A stretch of DNA of 64,000 nucleotides from Frigidibacter sp. RF13 (GTDB lineage Bacteria; Pseudomonadota; Alphaproteobacteria; Rhodobacterales; Rhodobacteraceae). The notes under the pieces were generated by a model. The model was not told the origin of the DNA. It did no database searches and saw only the letters and a program-made list of their open reading frames with translations. Both the position numbers and the translations under genes were made by a program. Shown piece by piece: positions 45,194 to 54,328 of this stretch. Where the stretch lies: positions 124,001-188,000 of the forward strand of contig NZ_JAPNUE010000006.1 of the NCBI RefSeq assembly GCF_026626305.1, written 5' to 3'. Numbering within the stretch: position 1 is the first letter of the stretch; each line of letters begins with the position of its first letter.

Positions 45194-46062
45194 GCCTTGG
45201 GAAGGTCCGACATGAGATATTCGCGCGGCCCCCGCTTCTTCGGCCCCGGTTCCTTCTTCGGCGGGTTCTTCAGCTCCTCAAGATAGGTGGTCACCCACCA
45301 CATCAATGTATCGTCGCAGCCGTCGCCGCCGTTTGACAGCTCGCTGACCGTCGGGCTCTGCACTTCGCAGCTCTTCGAGCCCTTTGGGCATTTCAGCCGC
45401 ACGTGGAAATGATCGTGGTGACCATAGATCGGGCGGAGCTTCTGCAGCCATTTCTTGTCTGAGGCCTTCGCGCTCTTGCACATCTCGATCTTGATCGCGG
45501 CGGCGACGAAGATCCGGTCGACGCGCGGGTCCGACGCCGCCATCTTCAGGACGGCGGCGTGTGACTTCGTCCAGTTGCCATTCACCTTCTTCTGATCCTC
45601 GGTGCGCACGATCATCGCGCCGAGCTTCTCGCGCTCGCCTTTCGAGAGGCTCAGGGACGGTGGCGGCGTGTACCAGATGTCGGCATCAAGCCCGGTCTGG
45701 TGGCTGAGATGGCCCGAAGGGCTCGGGCCGCCGCGCGGCTGGGCGAGATCGCCGATGTAAAGGCCTTTCCAGCCGACCTGCGTGGCTGCCTGCGAAAGGT
45801 CGATCAGATATTGCACCAGAACCGGATGGCCCCAGTTGCGGTTGCGCGACAGCCGCATCGCCTGCCAGGTCGGCCCGCTTTCGGGCAGCTGCACCATGCC
45901 CGCGCCGCAGCCCTTGGAGTAAAAGCCTATCGCCTCTGCGGTCTGGCCCGACGGTCCCGGCACCGCGCTGAACAGCGCCGCGGCGCGTGCTTCCTTCGCC
46001 GTGGCCGTGCCCGCCCCCAGACAAAAGGCGGCCAATAGCATCAGAGCTGCCGTGATCCTCAT
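45166..46062 (-). CDS. mepA: penicillin-insensitive murein endopeptidase
   Basis: A 298-residue periplasmic LAS-type metallopeptidase that cleaves D-alanyl-meso-DAP crosslinks. Signal peptide MRITAALMLLAAFCLGAGTATA; zinc-ligand motifs SGHLSHQTGLDADIWY and YGHHDHFHVRL are complete. The ATG overlaps the MFS gene stop by four bases, giving an operon MFS-mepA-esterase. Confidence 0.95.
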   Translation of the reverse strand: MRITAALMLLAAFCLGAGTATAKEARAAALFSAVPGPSGQTAEAIGFYSKGCGAGMVQLPESGPTWQAMRLSRNRNWGHPVLVQYLIDLSQAATQVGWKGLYIGDLAQPRGGPSPSGHLSHQTGLDADIWYTPPPSLSLSKGEREKLGAMIVRTEDQKKVNGNWTKSHAAVLKMAASDPRVDRIFVAAAIKIEMCKSAKASDKKWLQKLRPIYGHHDHFHVRLKCPKGSKSCEVQSPTVSELSNGGDGCDDTLMWWVTTYLEELKNPPKKEPGPKKRGPREYLMSDLPKACTGVLNSD

Positions 46063-47429
46063 GGCGTCCGTTCTCCCATCGGCTTGACCCATCTCAGGAT
46101 CACCATGCCGACAAGGAAGAGCGCGATCAACGGTATGGCGATGCCGATCCGCTGAGATCCGCTGATGGTGGTAAAGAGTGCGATTGAGAAGGGCGCGATG
46201 AAGGCGGTGCATTTGCCCGAAAGGGCGTAAAGCCCGAAGCTTTCCGTCGCGCGTTCTTGCGTGGTGTGGAACACCATCATCGTGCGGCTCGACGATTGCA
46301 GCGCGCCGCCCGCCGCCCCGATCAGGCAGCCGCAGGCATAGAAGATATAGTCGGGCCAGGGCGAGCCTTCGGCGAAAGGCACGCCATAGAAGGCCTCGCG
46401 CGACATGCCGGCGATGACGAGGCAGACGGCGATCAGCACATACATCGACAGGTTGATGACCGGCTTCGGCCCCCGCGCACTGTCCATCTTGCCGCCGACC
46501 CAGCTGAAGATCGCGGCCGCCACGGCGCCGACGATGCCGAAGATGCCGATCTTGATCACCGACCAGCCCAGCACGCCCGAGGCATAGACCCCGCCGAAGG
46601 CATAAAGCGCATTGAGCGCGTCGCGATAGAACATCGAGGAAAGCAGATGCGCGCCTAGGCTCGTCCGCTCCTTCAGCGACTTGATGAGGCGCCAGAGATC
46701 GCGCATCGCCGCGCCAAGGTTCACACGCCGCGCCGGGCCCTTCGGTTCCCGCACCCACAGAAAGAAGGGCACCATGAAGATCACATACCAGATCGCCGTG
46801 ATCGGCCCGACCGCGCGCGTTCCTTCGCGCGCCGACGCATCAAGACCGAACAGCGGATCGGCCCCGATCAGGGTCTTTCCGGTCGCTGCATTCTCGGCGA
46901 AGAACAGAAGCATGATCACCAAAGCGATGATCCCGCCGAGATAGCCGAAGGCGAAGCCAGAGCCCGATATCTTGCCCATATCCTCGTCGCCCGTCAGATC
47001 GGGCATCAGCGAATTGGTGAAGATAGTGGCGAACTCCATGCCGATGAGGCCGAGCCCGAACCAGATGAGCGCCCAATGCAGGTCGGACGCGCCCGGGAGC
47101 AGATACCAGAGGCCCCAGGAGCCTGCGACATAGAGGATCGAGAAGATCCAGATCCAGATCATCCGCTTTCCCGAGCCATCGGCAATCGCGCCAAGGATCG
47201 GCGCCAGCAGCGCGATGATCACCCCCGAGATCGACTGGCCCCAACCCCAGTAGGCCTGCGCCGCGGCGCCCGCCGCCTCGGCATCCATTCCCTGGGCGCC
47301 GAAATGCGCCCGCGCCACCTCGGCGAAATAGGGGCCGAAGACGAAGGTCAGGAGCAGCGTATTGTAGGGCTGGCTCGCCCAGTCGAAGAACCACCAGCCC
47401 CAGATCCGCTTCTTCGCCGCCGCGTCCAT
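46059..47429 (-). CDS. MFS transporter, UMF1/Atg22-like
   Basis: A 456-residue membrane protein with about 12 helices in the UMF1 pattern (WGWWFFDWASQPYNTLLLTFVF at the start; GSGFAFGYLGG; SSRTMMVFHTT). Substrate uncertain; bacterial members are often amino-acid or drug effluxers by analogy with yeast Atg22. Operon leader for mepA. Confidence 0.9.
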   Translation of the reverse strand: MDAAAKKRIWGWWFFDWASQPYNTLLLTFVFGPYFAEVARAHFGAQGMDAEAAGAAAQAYWGWGQSISGVIIALLAPILGAIADGSGKRMIWIWIFSILYVAGSWGLWYLLPGASDLHWALIWFGLGLIGMEFATIFTNSLMPDLTGDEDMGKISGSGFAFGYLGGIIALVIMLLFFAENAATGKTLIGADPLFGLDASAREGTRAVGPITAIWYVIFMVPFFLWVREPKGPARRVNLGAAMRDLWRLIKSLKERTSLGAHLLSSMFYRDALNALYAFGGVYASGVLGWSVIKIGIFGIVGAVAAAIFSWVGGKMDSARGPKPVINLSMYVLIAVCLVIAGMSREAFYGVPFAEGSPWPDYIFYACGCLIGAAGGALQSSSRTMMVFHTTQERATESFGLYALSGKCTAFIAPFSIALFTTISGSQRIGIAIPLIALFLVGMVILRWVKPMGERTP

Positions 47430-47555
47430 CCGTCCCTCCCTTGGGTCATGCCCGGCTCTTCCGGCCCGGTTTTCGGCGGATCAAGCCCGAAAGCCGTCAG
47501 GATGGCAAGCGCGCCGTGGCGTCCTTTCCGAAACCCGCCTCTCTTTCATCTTGGC

Positions 47556-47617
47556 GAAAATACCTCAGGGGGTCCGGGGGACAGCGTCCCCCGGCGGGTC
47601 GGCCGGGCGCAGCCCGG
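47556..47617. repeat. GC-rich hairpin element, copy 3 (two hairpins)
   Basis: CGAAAATACCTCAGGGGGT box, then CCGGGGGAC (47574-47582) / GTCCCCCGG (47586-47594), loop AGC, and a second stem CCGGGC (47603-47608) / GCCCGG (47612-47617). Located between the co-directional thioesterase and MFS genes. Confidence 0.75.
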
Positions 47618-47623
47618 ACGAAA

Positions 47624-48154
47624 TCACTTTTCCGGCGGCCAGGGACGCAGGCCCTCGGCGGCGATCCAGGCTGCGACCCAGGCGGGCAACGCGGGGCTCT
47701 CGCGGCTCACGCCCATTTCCGCCAGCACCTCCGCCACCGGCACGATCCCCGCTTTCGAGGTCACGGCCGAGCGGATCACCTGCTGGCTGGTGCAGTCCTC
47801 GCCCTTCCACATGCTCTGTTCCATGTAGAAGAACCGCGCATCCCAGCCGATGCAGCGGGTGCGGATCGCAAGCCGGTCGAAGGCGCGGACCCGGCGGCGG
47901 TAGCGTATGGCGCTGCCAGCGACAGCGATGCCCCAGCGACGGCGCGAGAGTGCCGCATTGAAACCGGTCCGAAGCCCCAAAGGCACGCGGCCGAGGTCAA
48001 AGAGCGTCAGCGTCCGGCCGTTGTTCAGTTCCAGAAAGAAATCGAGATCCCAGGGCCAGCAGATGTGATGGCTCACATGCGTGTCCAGAAGCCCTATCTT
48101 CGGCTGTCTCCGCCCGAGCCAGATTTCCTTCGCCATGCGCACGAACGGATACAT
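47624..48154 (-). CDS. acyl-CoA thioesterase, hotdog fold
   Basis: A 176-residue protein of the 4-hydroxybenzoyl-CoA thioesterase superfamily. DLDFFLELNNGRTLTLFDLGR matches the hotdog nucleophile-helix region, and AIRYRRRVRAFDRLAIRTR the following strands. The ATG at 48154 gives MYPFVRMAKEIW; an earlier in-frame ATG would overlap the YggT leader. Confidence 0.82.
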   Translation of the reverse strand: MYPFVRMAKEIWLGRRQPKIGLLDTHVSHHICWPWDLDFFLELNNGRTLTLFDLGRVPLGLRTGFNAALSRRRWGIAVAGSAIRYRRRVRAFDRLAIRTRCIGWDARFFYMEQSMWKGEDCTSQQVIRSAVTSKAGIVPVAEVLAEMGVSRESPALPAWVAAWIAAEGLRPWPPEK

Positions 48155-48296
48155 CGCTCTCTTCCCATCTTGTCTAGGGTCTCGTGGGCGTCTCGTGACG
48201 CCGGGTGACGCAAAGGTCAACCGGCGACGTGGCGTTAGCGGCTTGCGGGGCGCGGCGTCAGCCTTTACCTCTGACCCAAACCGGCAGGAGAGGCAG

Positions 48297-48590
48297 ATGG
48301 TTTCGCTCTATCAGGCATTGGACGTGATCCTTCAGGTCATCTGGTTCGTGATGATCGCCCATATCATCCTGTCGTGGCTTCTGAGTTTTCAGGTGCTGAA
48401 CCCGCGCCAGCCGCAGGTCGCGCAGATCTGGTTCGGGCTGAACCGCCTGCTGGAGCCGATCTATGCCCCGATCCGCCGCTTCCTGCCGCAGACGCCGGGG
48501 CTCGATTTGGCGCCGCTCGTCGCCTTCGTCATCCTGATCATCCTGCGCCAGACGCTTCGGAACAACGCGGGCTTCTTCTACGGCGCCTGA
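48297..48590 (+). CDS. YggT family integral membrane protein
   Basis: A 97-residue protein with two hydrophobic segments (residues about 6-30 and 68-85) and the family signature MIAHIILSWL, RLLEPIYAPIRRFLP. Function unclear; linked in some bacteria to osmotic shock or cell division. GGAGAGG precedes the ATG. recQ begins 3 bases later. Confidence 0.93.
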   Translation: MVSLYQALDVILQVIWFVMIAHIILSWLLSFQVLNPRQPQVAQIWFGLNRLLEPIYAPIRRFLPQTPGLDLAPLVAFVILIILRQTLRNNAGFFYGA

Positions 48591-48593
48591 GCG

Positions 48594-50636
48594 ATGCAGG
48601 CGCCAGAGGAGCTTCTCGCCTCCGTCTTCGGATTTCATTCCTTCCGGCCCGGCCAGGCAGAGATCGTCGCCGAAGTGGCGGCTGGCCGGAATGTGCTTGC
48701 GATCATGCCTACGGGCGGCGGCAAGTCCCTGTGCTTCCAGCTTCCGGCCCTGATGCGGCAGGGCGTGACGGTCGTCATCTCGCCCCTCATCGCGCTGATG
48801 CGCGATCAGGTCCGCGCCCTGCGCGAAAGCGGGGTCGAGGCCGGGGCGCTGACCTCGGGCAATACCGAGGAGGAAACCGAGAGCGTTTTTCAGGCGCTCG
48901 ACGCGGGGCGGCTGAAGATCCTCTACATGGCGCCGGAACGGCTTGCTTCGGGCGGCACATTGCAGCTTCTCAGACGGATCGGCACCTCGTTGATTGCAGT
49001 CGACGAGGCGCATTGCGTCAGCCAGTGGGGCCATGATTTCCGCCCCGATTACCTGCGCATCGGCGAGTTGCGACGCACGCTGAACCTGCCGCTCGCCGCC
49101 TTCACCGCGACGGCGGACGAGGAAACACGGGCCGAGATCGTGGCACGGCTTTTCTATGGTGCGGCACCCCGGACCTTCCTCAGGGGCTTCGACCGGCCGA
49201 ACATCCATCTGGCCTTCGGAGTGAAGGACCAGCCGCGCCGCCAGATCCTGACATTCGCCGCCGCTCGGCGCGGGCAATCGGGCATCGTCTATGTGGCGAC
49301 GCGGGCCAAGACCGAAGTGCTGGCGCAGGCGCTGCGCGAGGAAGGCCATGCCGCCTGCCATTATCACGGCGGCATGGAGGCCGAGGCACGGCGCGATGCC
49401 GAAGCGCGGTTCCAGCGCGAGGACGGGCTGATCGTCGTTGCCACCGTCGCCTTCGGCATGGGGATCGACAAGCCCGATATCCGCTGGGTAGCCCATGCCG
49501 ACCTGCCGAAATCCATCGAGGCCTATTATCAGGAAATCGGCCGGGCGGGCCGCGACGGCGCGCCGGCCGAGACGCTGACGCTTTATGGTCCCGAGGATAT
49601 CCGCCTTCGCCGGGCGCAGATCGATGAAGGGCTGGCGCCGCCTGAACGCAAGGCCGCCGATCACGCGCGGCTCAATCATCTTCTGGGGCTGGCCGAGGCG
49701 ACGGGCTGCCGCCGCCAACTGCTGCTGTCCTATTTCGGCGAAGCGTCGGACCCTTGCGGCGCCTGCGATCTCTGCGATGCGCCACCCGAGACCTTCGATG
49801 CGACCGATGCGGTCAGGAAGGCGCTGTCGGCGATGCTGAGAACCGGCGAGAGCTATGGCGCGGGCCATCTGATCGACATCCTGACCGGCACGCTGACCGA
49901 CAAGGTGCGGGGGCGGGGGCATGAGGCGCTGCCGACCTTCGGCGTCGGGCGCGAGCTGACCAAGGCGGAATGGCAGGCGGTCTTTCGCCAGATGACCGGG
50001 CGCGACCTGATCCGCCCGGATGCCGAACGCGCGGGCGCCTTCCGCATGACCGAGGCCGCGCGGCCGATCCTGAGGGGCGAGGAACCGATAACGCTGCGCC
50101 GCGACACGATCCGCAAGGCCGTGGCGCGGCCTATGGTCAAGGCCCTGGTGTCGGAGGAGGATGCGCCGCTTCTCTCGGCGCTCAAGGCCAAGCGCCGGGC
50201 GCTCGCCGAGGCAGCGCGGGTGCCCGCCTATGTGATCTTCCCCGACCGCACGCTGATCGAGATGGTCGAGGCGCGGCCGGCGACGCTTGATCAGATGGCG
50301 CAGGTCTCGGGCGTGGGCGCAAAGAAGCTTGAAAGCTATGGCGCGGCCTTCCTGGAGGTGATCACCGGCGCGGCCGAGCGTTTGCATCCGGCGCGAGCGA
50401 AGATCGCGGGGAGGCCCGAGGCCGATCTTTACGACCGGCTGAGCGAGGTGCTGTTGCGGCTGACGCGGGGGGAGGACGGCACGGGCAAACCCCTGTCCTG
50501 CACGCCCGCCGCGCTGAGGCGTATCGCCGAGGCGCGGCCGCGAGATATGGCGCAGCTTGGCCGGGTGGGCGGGCTCGACGAGGCCAAGCTCGACCGGTTC
50601 GGGCAGGCTTTTCTGGAGGAACTCGCCCGGGATTAG
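48594..50636 (+). CDS. recQ: ATP-dependent DNA helicase RecQ
   Basis: A 680-residue SF2 helicase. Walker A MPTGGGKS, Walker B VDEAHC, helicase motif VI GRAGRDG, RQC zinc cysteines (CRRQLLLSYFGE, CGACDLCD), winged helix and two C-terminal HRDC-type domains (DRTLIEMVEARPATLDQMA and AEARPRDMAQLGRVGGLD). Role in recombination and fork repair. Confidence 0.96.
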   Translation: MQAPEELLASVFGFHSFRPGQAEIVAEVAAGRNVLAIMPTGGGKSLCFQLPALMRQGVTVVISPLIALMRDQVRALRESGVEAGALTSGNTEEETESVFQALDAGRLKILYMAPERLASGGTLQLLRRIGTSLIAVDEAHCVSQWGHDFRPDYLRIGELRRTLNLPLAAFTATADEETRAEIVARLFYGAAPRTFLRGFDRPNIHLAFGVKDQPRRQILTFAAARRGQSGIVYVATRAKTEVLAQALREEGHAACHYHGGMEAEARRDAEARFQREDGLIVVATVAFGMGIDKPDIRWVAHADLPKSIEAYYQEIGRAGRDGAPAETLTLYGPEDIRLRRAQIDEGLAPPERKAADHARLNHLLGLAEATGCRRQLLLSYFGEASDPCGACDLCDAPPETFDATDAVRKALSAMLRTGESYGAGHLIDILTGTLTDKVRGRGHEALPTFGVGRELTKAEWQAVFRQMTGRDLIRPDAERAGAFRMTEAARPILRGEEPITLRRDTIRKAVARPMVKALVSEEDAPLLSALKAKRRALAEAARVPAYVIFPDRTLIEMVEARPATLDQMAQVSGVGAKKLESYGAAFLEVITGAAERLHPARAKIAGRPEADLYDRLSEVLLRLTRGEDGTGKPLSCTPAALRRIAEARPRDMAQLGRVGGLDEAKLDRFGQAFLEELARD

Positions 50637-50677
50637 ACGGCGCCCCTGATCGGGCGCCGCCTGTCGTCATCCCGCCA

Positions 50678-51727
50678 TCAGGCCGTGATCGTGCCGTCTC
50701 CCACCACCGCGACCGAGAAGGCGCCGTCGCCCGAGGCTTTCGCGCAATTGATGGTCGAGGTCAGCGAGCCGGAGGTCGCCGAGGAGCTCATCGCATTGTG
50801 ACTGTCGGTATCGTTGGCCACCTGCTCGGCCGAGACGTCGAATTCGGTCCAGACATTGTTGTCGACCGAGATCGAGGTCAGCGGCGATTCGGTGCCGATG
50901 GCGACCTTCGTCGAGGTTGCCGTGTTGTCGCCATAGCTGTAGCGGAAGCCGAGCTGGCATCCGACCAGCGCCATGTCCTTCTTCTGGCCGGTGACGATGC
51001 CAAGCGTGCGGTAGACCGCCGTCACGCCGTTCGTCTGCGGGATGGCGATGGCCGGATTGATCGCGTCAGTCCAGCCGCTGATCTTGCCGTGGACCTCGTA
51101 ATGATCGACCCAGTTCAGCGTCTTCGACGTGTTGTTCACCACGAAGGACATGATGTAGGCGGGCTTCAGCATGAAATAGAGGAAGGGCACCAGAACGGCG
51201 ACGACGATGGCCACGACAAGCGCGACCACAGGTCCCGCGCCGCCCGCCGCCGCGATGCCCGCAACACCGGCCTCTACCACGGCCGTGGCACTGCCGATGG
51301 TGATGGCGGCGGTGGCGAACATGGCGGTGAAGCCTGCCGCTGTCATCAAATAGCAGCCGGCATTGTACATCTGCACCGAGATCTGGGTGGCGTCCTGCAT
51401 GTCCTTGATGAAGGAAAGCGAGTTGACCATCGTGGTCATCGTGTTGATCAGATCGTCGCCCGACTGGGTCGTCAGTGTGGTGAACTGCGAAGGCAAGAGC
51501 GAATAGACCCCGCCGCCGGTCGGGTCAGACCCGGTCAGCTTGCGGTATTCGGCAAAGGCATGCGTGCGCAGCTCGTCGCAGATCGCCATACGCTCCTTAT
51601 CGGATTTAGCGGCATGCAGGCGCCGCGAATGGTCGGGAAAGGTTTCATCGAAAATCTTCTTCGCCGGGGCGAGAAGCATCTGGAGTTTTTCGTTCTGGTG
51701 CGAAATTTCGGTGAGTGCAGAAGCCAT
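50678..51727 (-). CDS. unrecognised two-part membrane protein, possible pore former
   Basis: A 349-residue protein that I do not recognise. Residues 1-100 look helical and soluble (EKLQMLLAPAKKIF); about 110-190 hold a long hydrophobic hairpin (AGFTAMFATAAITIGSATAV then GPVVALVVAIVVAVLVPFLY); about 200-349 are Thr/Ser/Asn-rich beta strands with two cysteines. The helix-hairpin-plus-beta layout recalls alpha-pore-forming toxins and related effectors, but this is only architecture. No signal peptide. It stands alone with its own RBS. Confidence 0.6.
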   Translation of the reverse strand: MASALTEISHQNEKLQMLLAPAKKIFDETFPDHSRRLHAAKSDKERMAICDELRTHAFAEYRKLTGSDPTGGGVYSLLPSQFTTLTTQSGDDLINTMTTMVNSLSFIKDMQDATQISVQMYNAGCYLMTAAGFTAMFATAAITIGSATAVVEAGVAGIAAAGGAGPVVALVVAIVVAVLVPFLYFMLKPAYIMSFVVNNTSKTLNWVDHYEVHGKISGWTDAINPAIAIPQTNGVTAVYRTLGIVTGQKKDMALVGCQLGFRYSYGDNTATSTKVAIGTESPLTSISVDNNVWTEFDVSAEQVANDTDSHNAMSSSATSGSLTSTINCAKASGDGAFSVAVVGDGTITA

Positions 51728-51939
51728 CTTTTACCTTCCATGTCTGGCACCGGACTGGTGCGGTGCCGACCTTGGAGCGGCGGGCCTTACCGTGGAGTTA
51801 AGAGGCGTGGCTTTCGGAAGTTCTAGTAAATGAAGGATTTTTCTGGCGTCTGGCCAAATAATGAACGGCCGCCATGCCGCCGGGCGACCGGCCGAATGCG
51901 GTGCGGCAGGCCCAAAGTCCGTGACTTTCGATAGTGGCC

Positions 51940-54171
51940 CTAACTGCCGGGGACGTCCGCGGCGGGAGGGCGGGCACCCTTGGGGCAGTTTGCGACGATC
52001 TGCACGCCGATAGCGGCTTTCTTCAGCGGCTTCGTCAGATAGTGATCGACGCCCGCCGCGATGATGCTGTCACTATCGCCATCCATCGCATGGGCGGTCA
52101 TCGCGACGATGGGGACGTGTTCGCCAAGGCCTGCCTCCGCCTCGGCGGTGCGGATCGCGCGCGTTGCCTCGCGCCCGTCCATGCCGGGCATGGAAATATC
52201 CATGAAGATCAGGTCGGGCCGGAAGGTCCGCCAATGCTCGACTGCCTCGCGGCCGTTTTCGGCGAAGACCAGATCGATGTCGAAGGCCTGCACCATCTTG
52301 CGGAACACCAGCTGGTTGGTGCGGTTGTCCTCGGCCGCAAGGACACGCATCTGCCTGAGGCTCGCCGGTTCCACCCGGGTCGCGGGCGGTGGCGCGGGGT
52401 CCACCGGGCGTGCGGTTTCCGATAGGTCCTGCAGCCTGCGGAAAAGGTCAGATCGCAGGATCGGTTTCTGCATCAAGCCCTGCACCAGCCCCGCCGAGGT
52501 GCGGATGTTCATCGGCGCGGTGCTGTAAAGGAGGATCGGCCCGAGATAGCCTGCGCCGCGCAGCTGGGCAGAGATTTCGACGCCCCGACCGGGGCCGGAG
52601 GCACCATCGCTCAGATCCTGGTCGATCATCACCAGATCAAAGCCCGGCTCGCGACCCAGGAGGCCAGTGGCCTCGGACGCGCTGCGACAGGTCTCGACCG
52701 CGAGGCCCATGCCCGCGAGCTGGCGCGAGAGAATCTCGCGCCCGAGGATCGCCGCGTCGAGCACGAGGGCCCGGCGGAGCGTGATCGGCCTGTTTTCCGG
52801 TTCCTCGGGCAGGGGCTCCGCCGCTGCAACGGCGATACGGAAGCCGAAGCAGGACCCGCGTCCCGGCTCGCTGTCCACCCAGATCTCGCCGCCCATGAGT
52901 TCGACCAGCTGCCGGGTGATGGCGAGGCCGAGGCCGGTGCCTTCGAACTTGCGGTTCGACTGATCCTCGACCTGATTGAACTCGCCGAAGATATGGCCGA
53001 CATGTTCGGGCGCGATGCCGATGCCGGTATCCTCGATCGAGATATGCAGATCGTAGCGTCCCCCATCGAGCGGCATGCCGACGACGCGGGCCAGCACATG
53101 ACCTTCCTGCGTGAACTTCACCGCATTGCCGATGAGATTGGTGAGGATCTGGCGGATGCGGCCGGGGTCGGCCACATAGCGGGTGGGCAGGAAGAGGTCG
53201 AAATCGAGATTTAGGCTCACGCCCTTTTCGCGCGCCGACGGTTGGAGAAGCAGCATCACCTCGTGCAGGCAATGTTCGAGGTCGAACGGTTCGGGGTAAA
53301 GCCGCAGCTTGTCGGCCTCTGCCTTCGAATAATCGAGCACGTCATTGATGATCTGCAAAAGCGCCTCGCCCGAGGATTTGATTGTCTCGGTGAACAGGCG
53401 CTGTTCGTCGCTGAGGTTCGTCTCGCACAGAAGGTCGGCCATGCCCACCACACCGTTCATCGGTGTGCGGATTTCGTGGCTCATATTGGCGAGGAAGGCG
53501 GATTTGGCGCGGCTTGCCGCCTCGGCCTTCGCGCGCGCCTCTTCCAGTTCCGCCTCTCGGCGCATCACGTCGGTGATGTCGGAGATGAGGCAGACGAGGT
53601 CCCCCGCCTCGCCGCGCCGGTCGATGAATTTCACGAACCTTTCGTCGGTCAGTTTCACGGTCTTTGGCGGGATCTCGTCGCGCATCAGGCGGGCGATCAT
53701 CTCGTTATGCCAGTCATGCTGGTCGCCACCATCGAGTTCGACGATCTCTTTCTCGGCGAGCATACGGATCAGGTGGTCGTAGCTCTGGCCCGCCTGCAAG
53801 TCGCACCGGCCGCGGAAAAGTGCGACGAAGGCGCCGTTGGCGATGATGAGCCTGAGGTCGGCATCGAAGACGGCGAAACCGTCGCGGATGGTTTCCAGCG
53901 CCTCCCACATGCGGCGCTGCGCCTGCTTCAGCGCGGCATGGGCGCGGTCGAGTTCCGATTCCACCTGCGCGGTGCGGCCTTTCAGCACTTCGCGCTCGCT
54001 TTCCGCCTCGGCGAGCCCGTGGCGCTGTTCGACCACAGTATCGGACAGGCTGCGCGCATGATCTGACAGCCGCGCGTTCGCCTCGTGGAGTTCGCGCGCC
54101 TTCTGATCCAGAAGCCGTTCGGCCGCCAGACGCGCCCGCCTTTCCCGCACCAGTTTCTCGGCGATATTCAC
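51940..54171 (-). CDS. hybrid sensor histidine kinase
   Basis: A 743-residue soluble kinase. N-terminal coiled coil (to about 90), PAS domain (ETIRDGFAVFDADL), HisKA with phosphoacceptor His in FLANMSHEIRTPMNG, HATPase (NLIGNAVKF, GTGLGLAI), a degenerate and a canonical receiver (MDISMPGMDG, the D being the phosphosite). The GTG at 54171 has GGAGG 6 bases upstream; longer starts lack one. No output regulator gene is adjacent, so it is an orphan hybrid. Confidence 0.9.
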   Translation of the reverse strand: MNIAEKLVRERRARLAAERLLDQKARELHEANARLSDHARSLSDTVVEQRHGLAEAESEREVLKGRTAQVESELDRAHAALKQAQRRMWEALETIRDGFAVFDADLRLIIANGAFVALFRGRCDLQAGQSYDHLIRMLAEKEIVELDGGDQHDWHNEMIARLMRDEIPPKTVKLTDERFVKFIDRRGEAGDLVCLISDITDVMRREAELEEARAKAEAASRAKSAFLANMSHEIRTPMNGVVGMADLLCETNLSDEQRLFTETIKSSGEALLQIINDVLDYSKAEADKLRLYPEPFDLEHCLHEVMLLLQPSAREKGVSLNLDFDLFLPTRYVADPGRIRQILTNLIGNAVKFTQEGHVLARVVGMPLDGGRYDLHISIEDTGIGIAPEHVGHIFGEFNQVEDQSNRKFEGTGLGLAITRQLVELMGGEIWVDSEPGRGSCFGFRIAVAAAEPLPEEPENRPITLRRALVLDAAILGREILSRQLAGMGLAVETCRSASEATGLLGREPGFDLVMIDQDLSDGASGPGRGVEISAQLRGAGYLGPILLYSTAPMNIRTSAGLVQGLMQKPILRSDLFRRLQDLSETARPVDPAPPPATRVEPASLRQMRVLAAEDNRTNQLVFRKMVQAFDIDLVFAENGREAVEHWRTFRPDLIFMDISMPGMDGREATRAIRTAEAEAGLGEHVPIVAMTAHAMDGDSDSIIAAGVDHYLTKPLKKAAIGVQIVANCPKGARPPAADVPGS

Positions 54172-54328
54172 CGTCCGCCTCCGACTCGCGTCCCAGCTCT
54201 CGGCGCAGTTTGGCCGAGCAAGGTAAAAAGGCGCTAAACGCGTGAAAGGTATGGAATACCGCCAAGGGGCCACATTGCTTTCACGGGCAGCGCGTGGCAC
54301 GCTCTTGGCGCTAACAGTGGAGGGTTCG

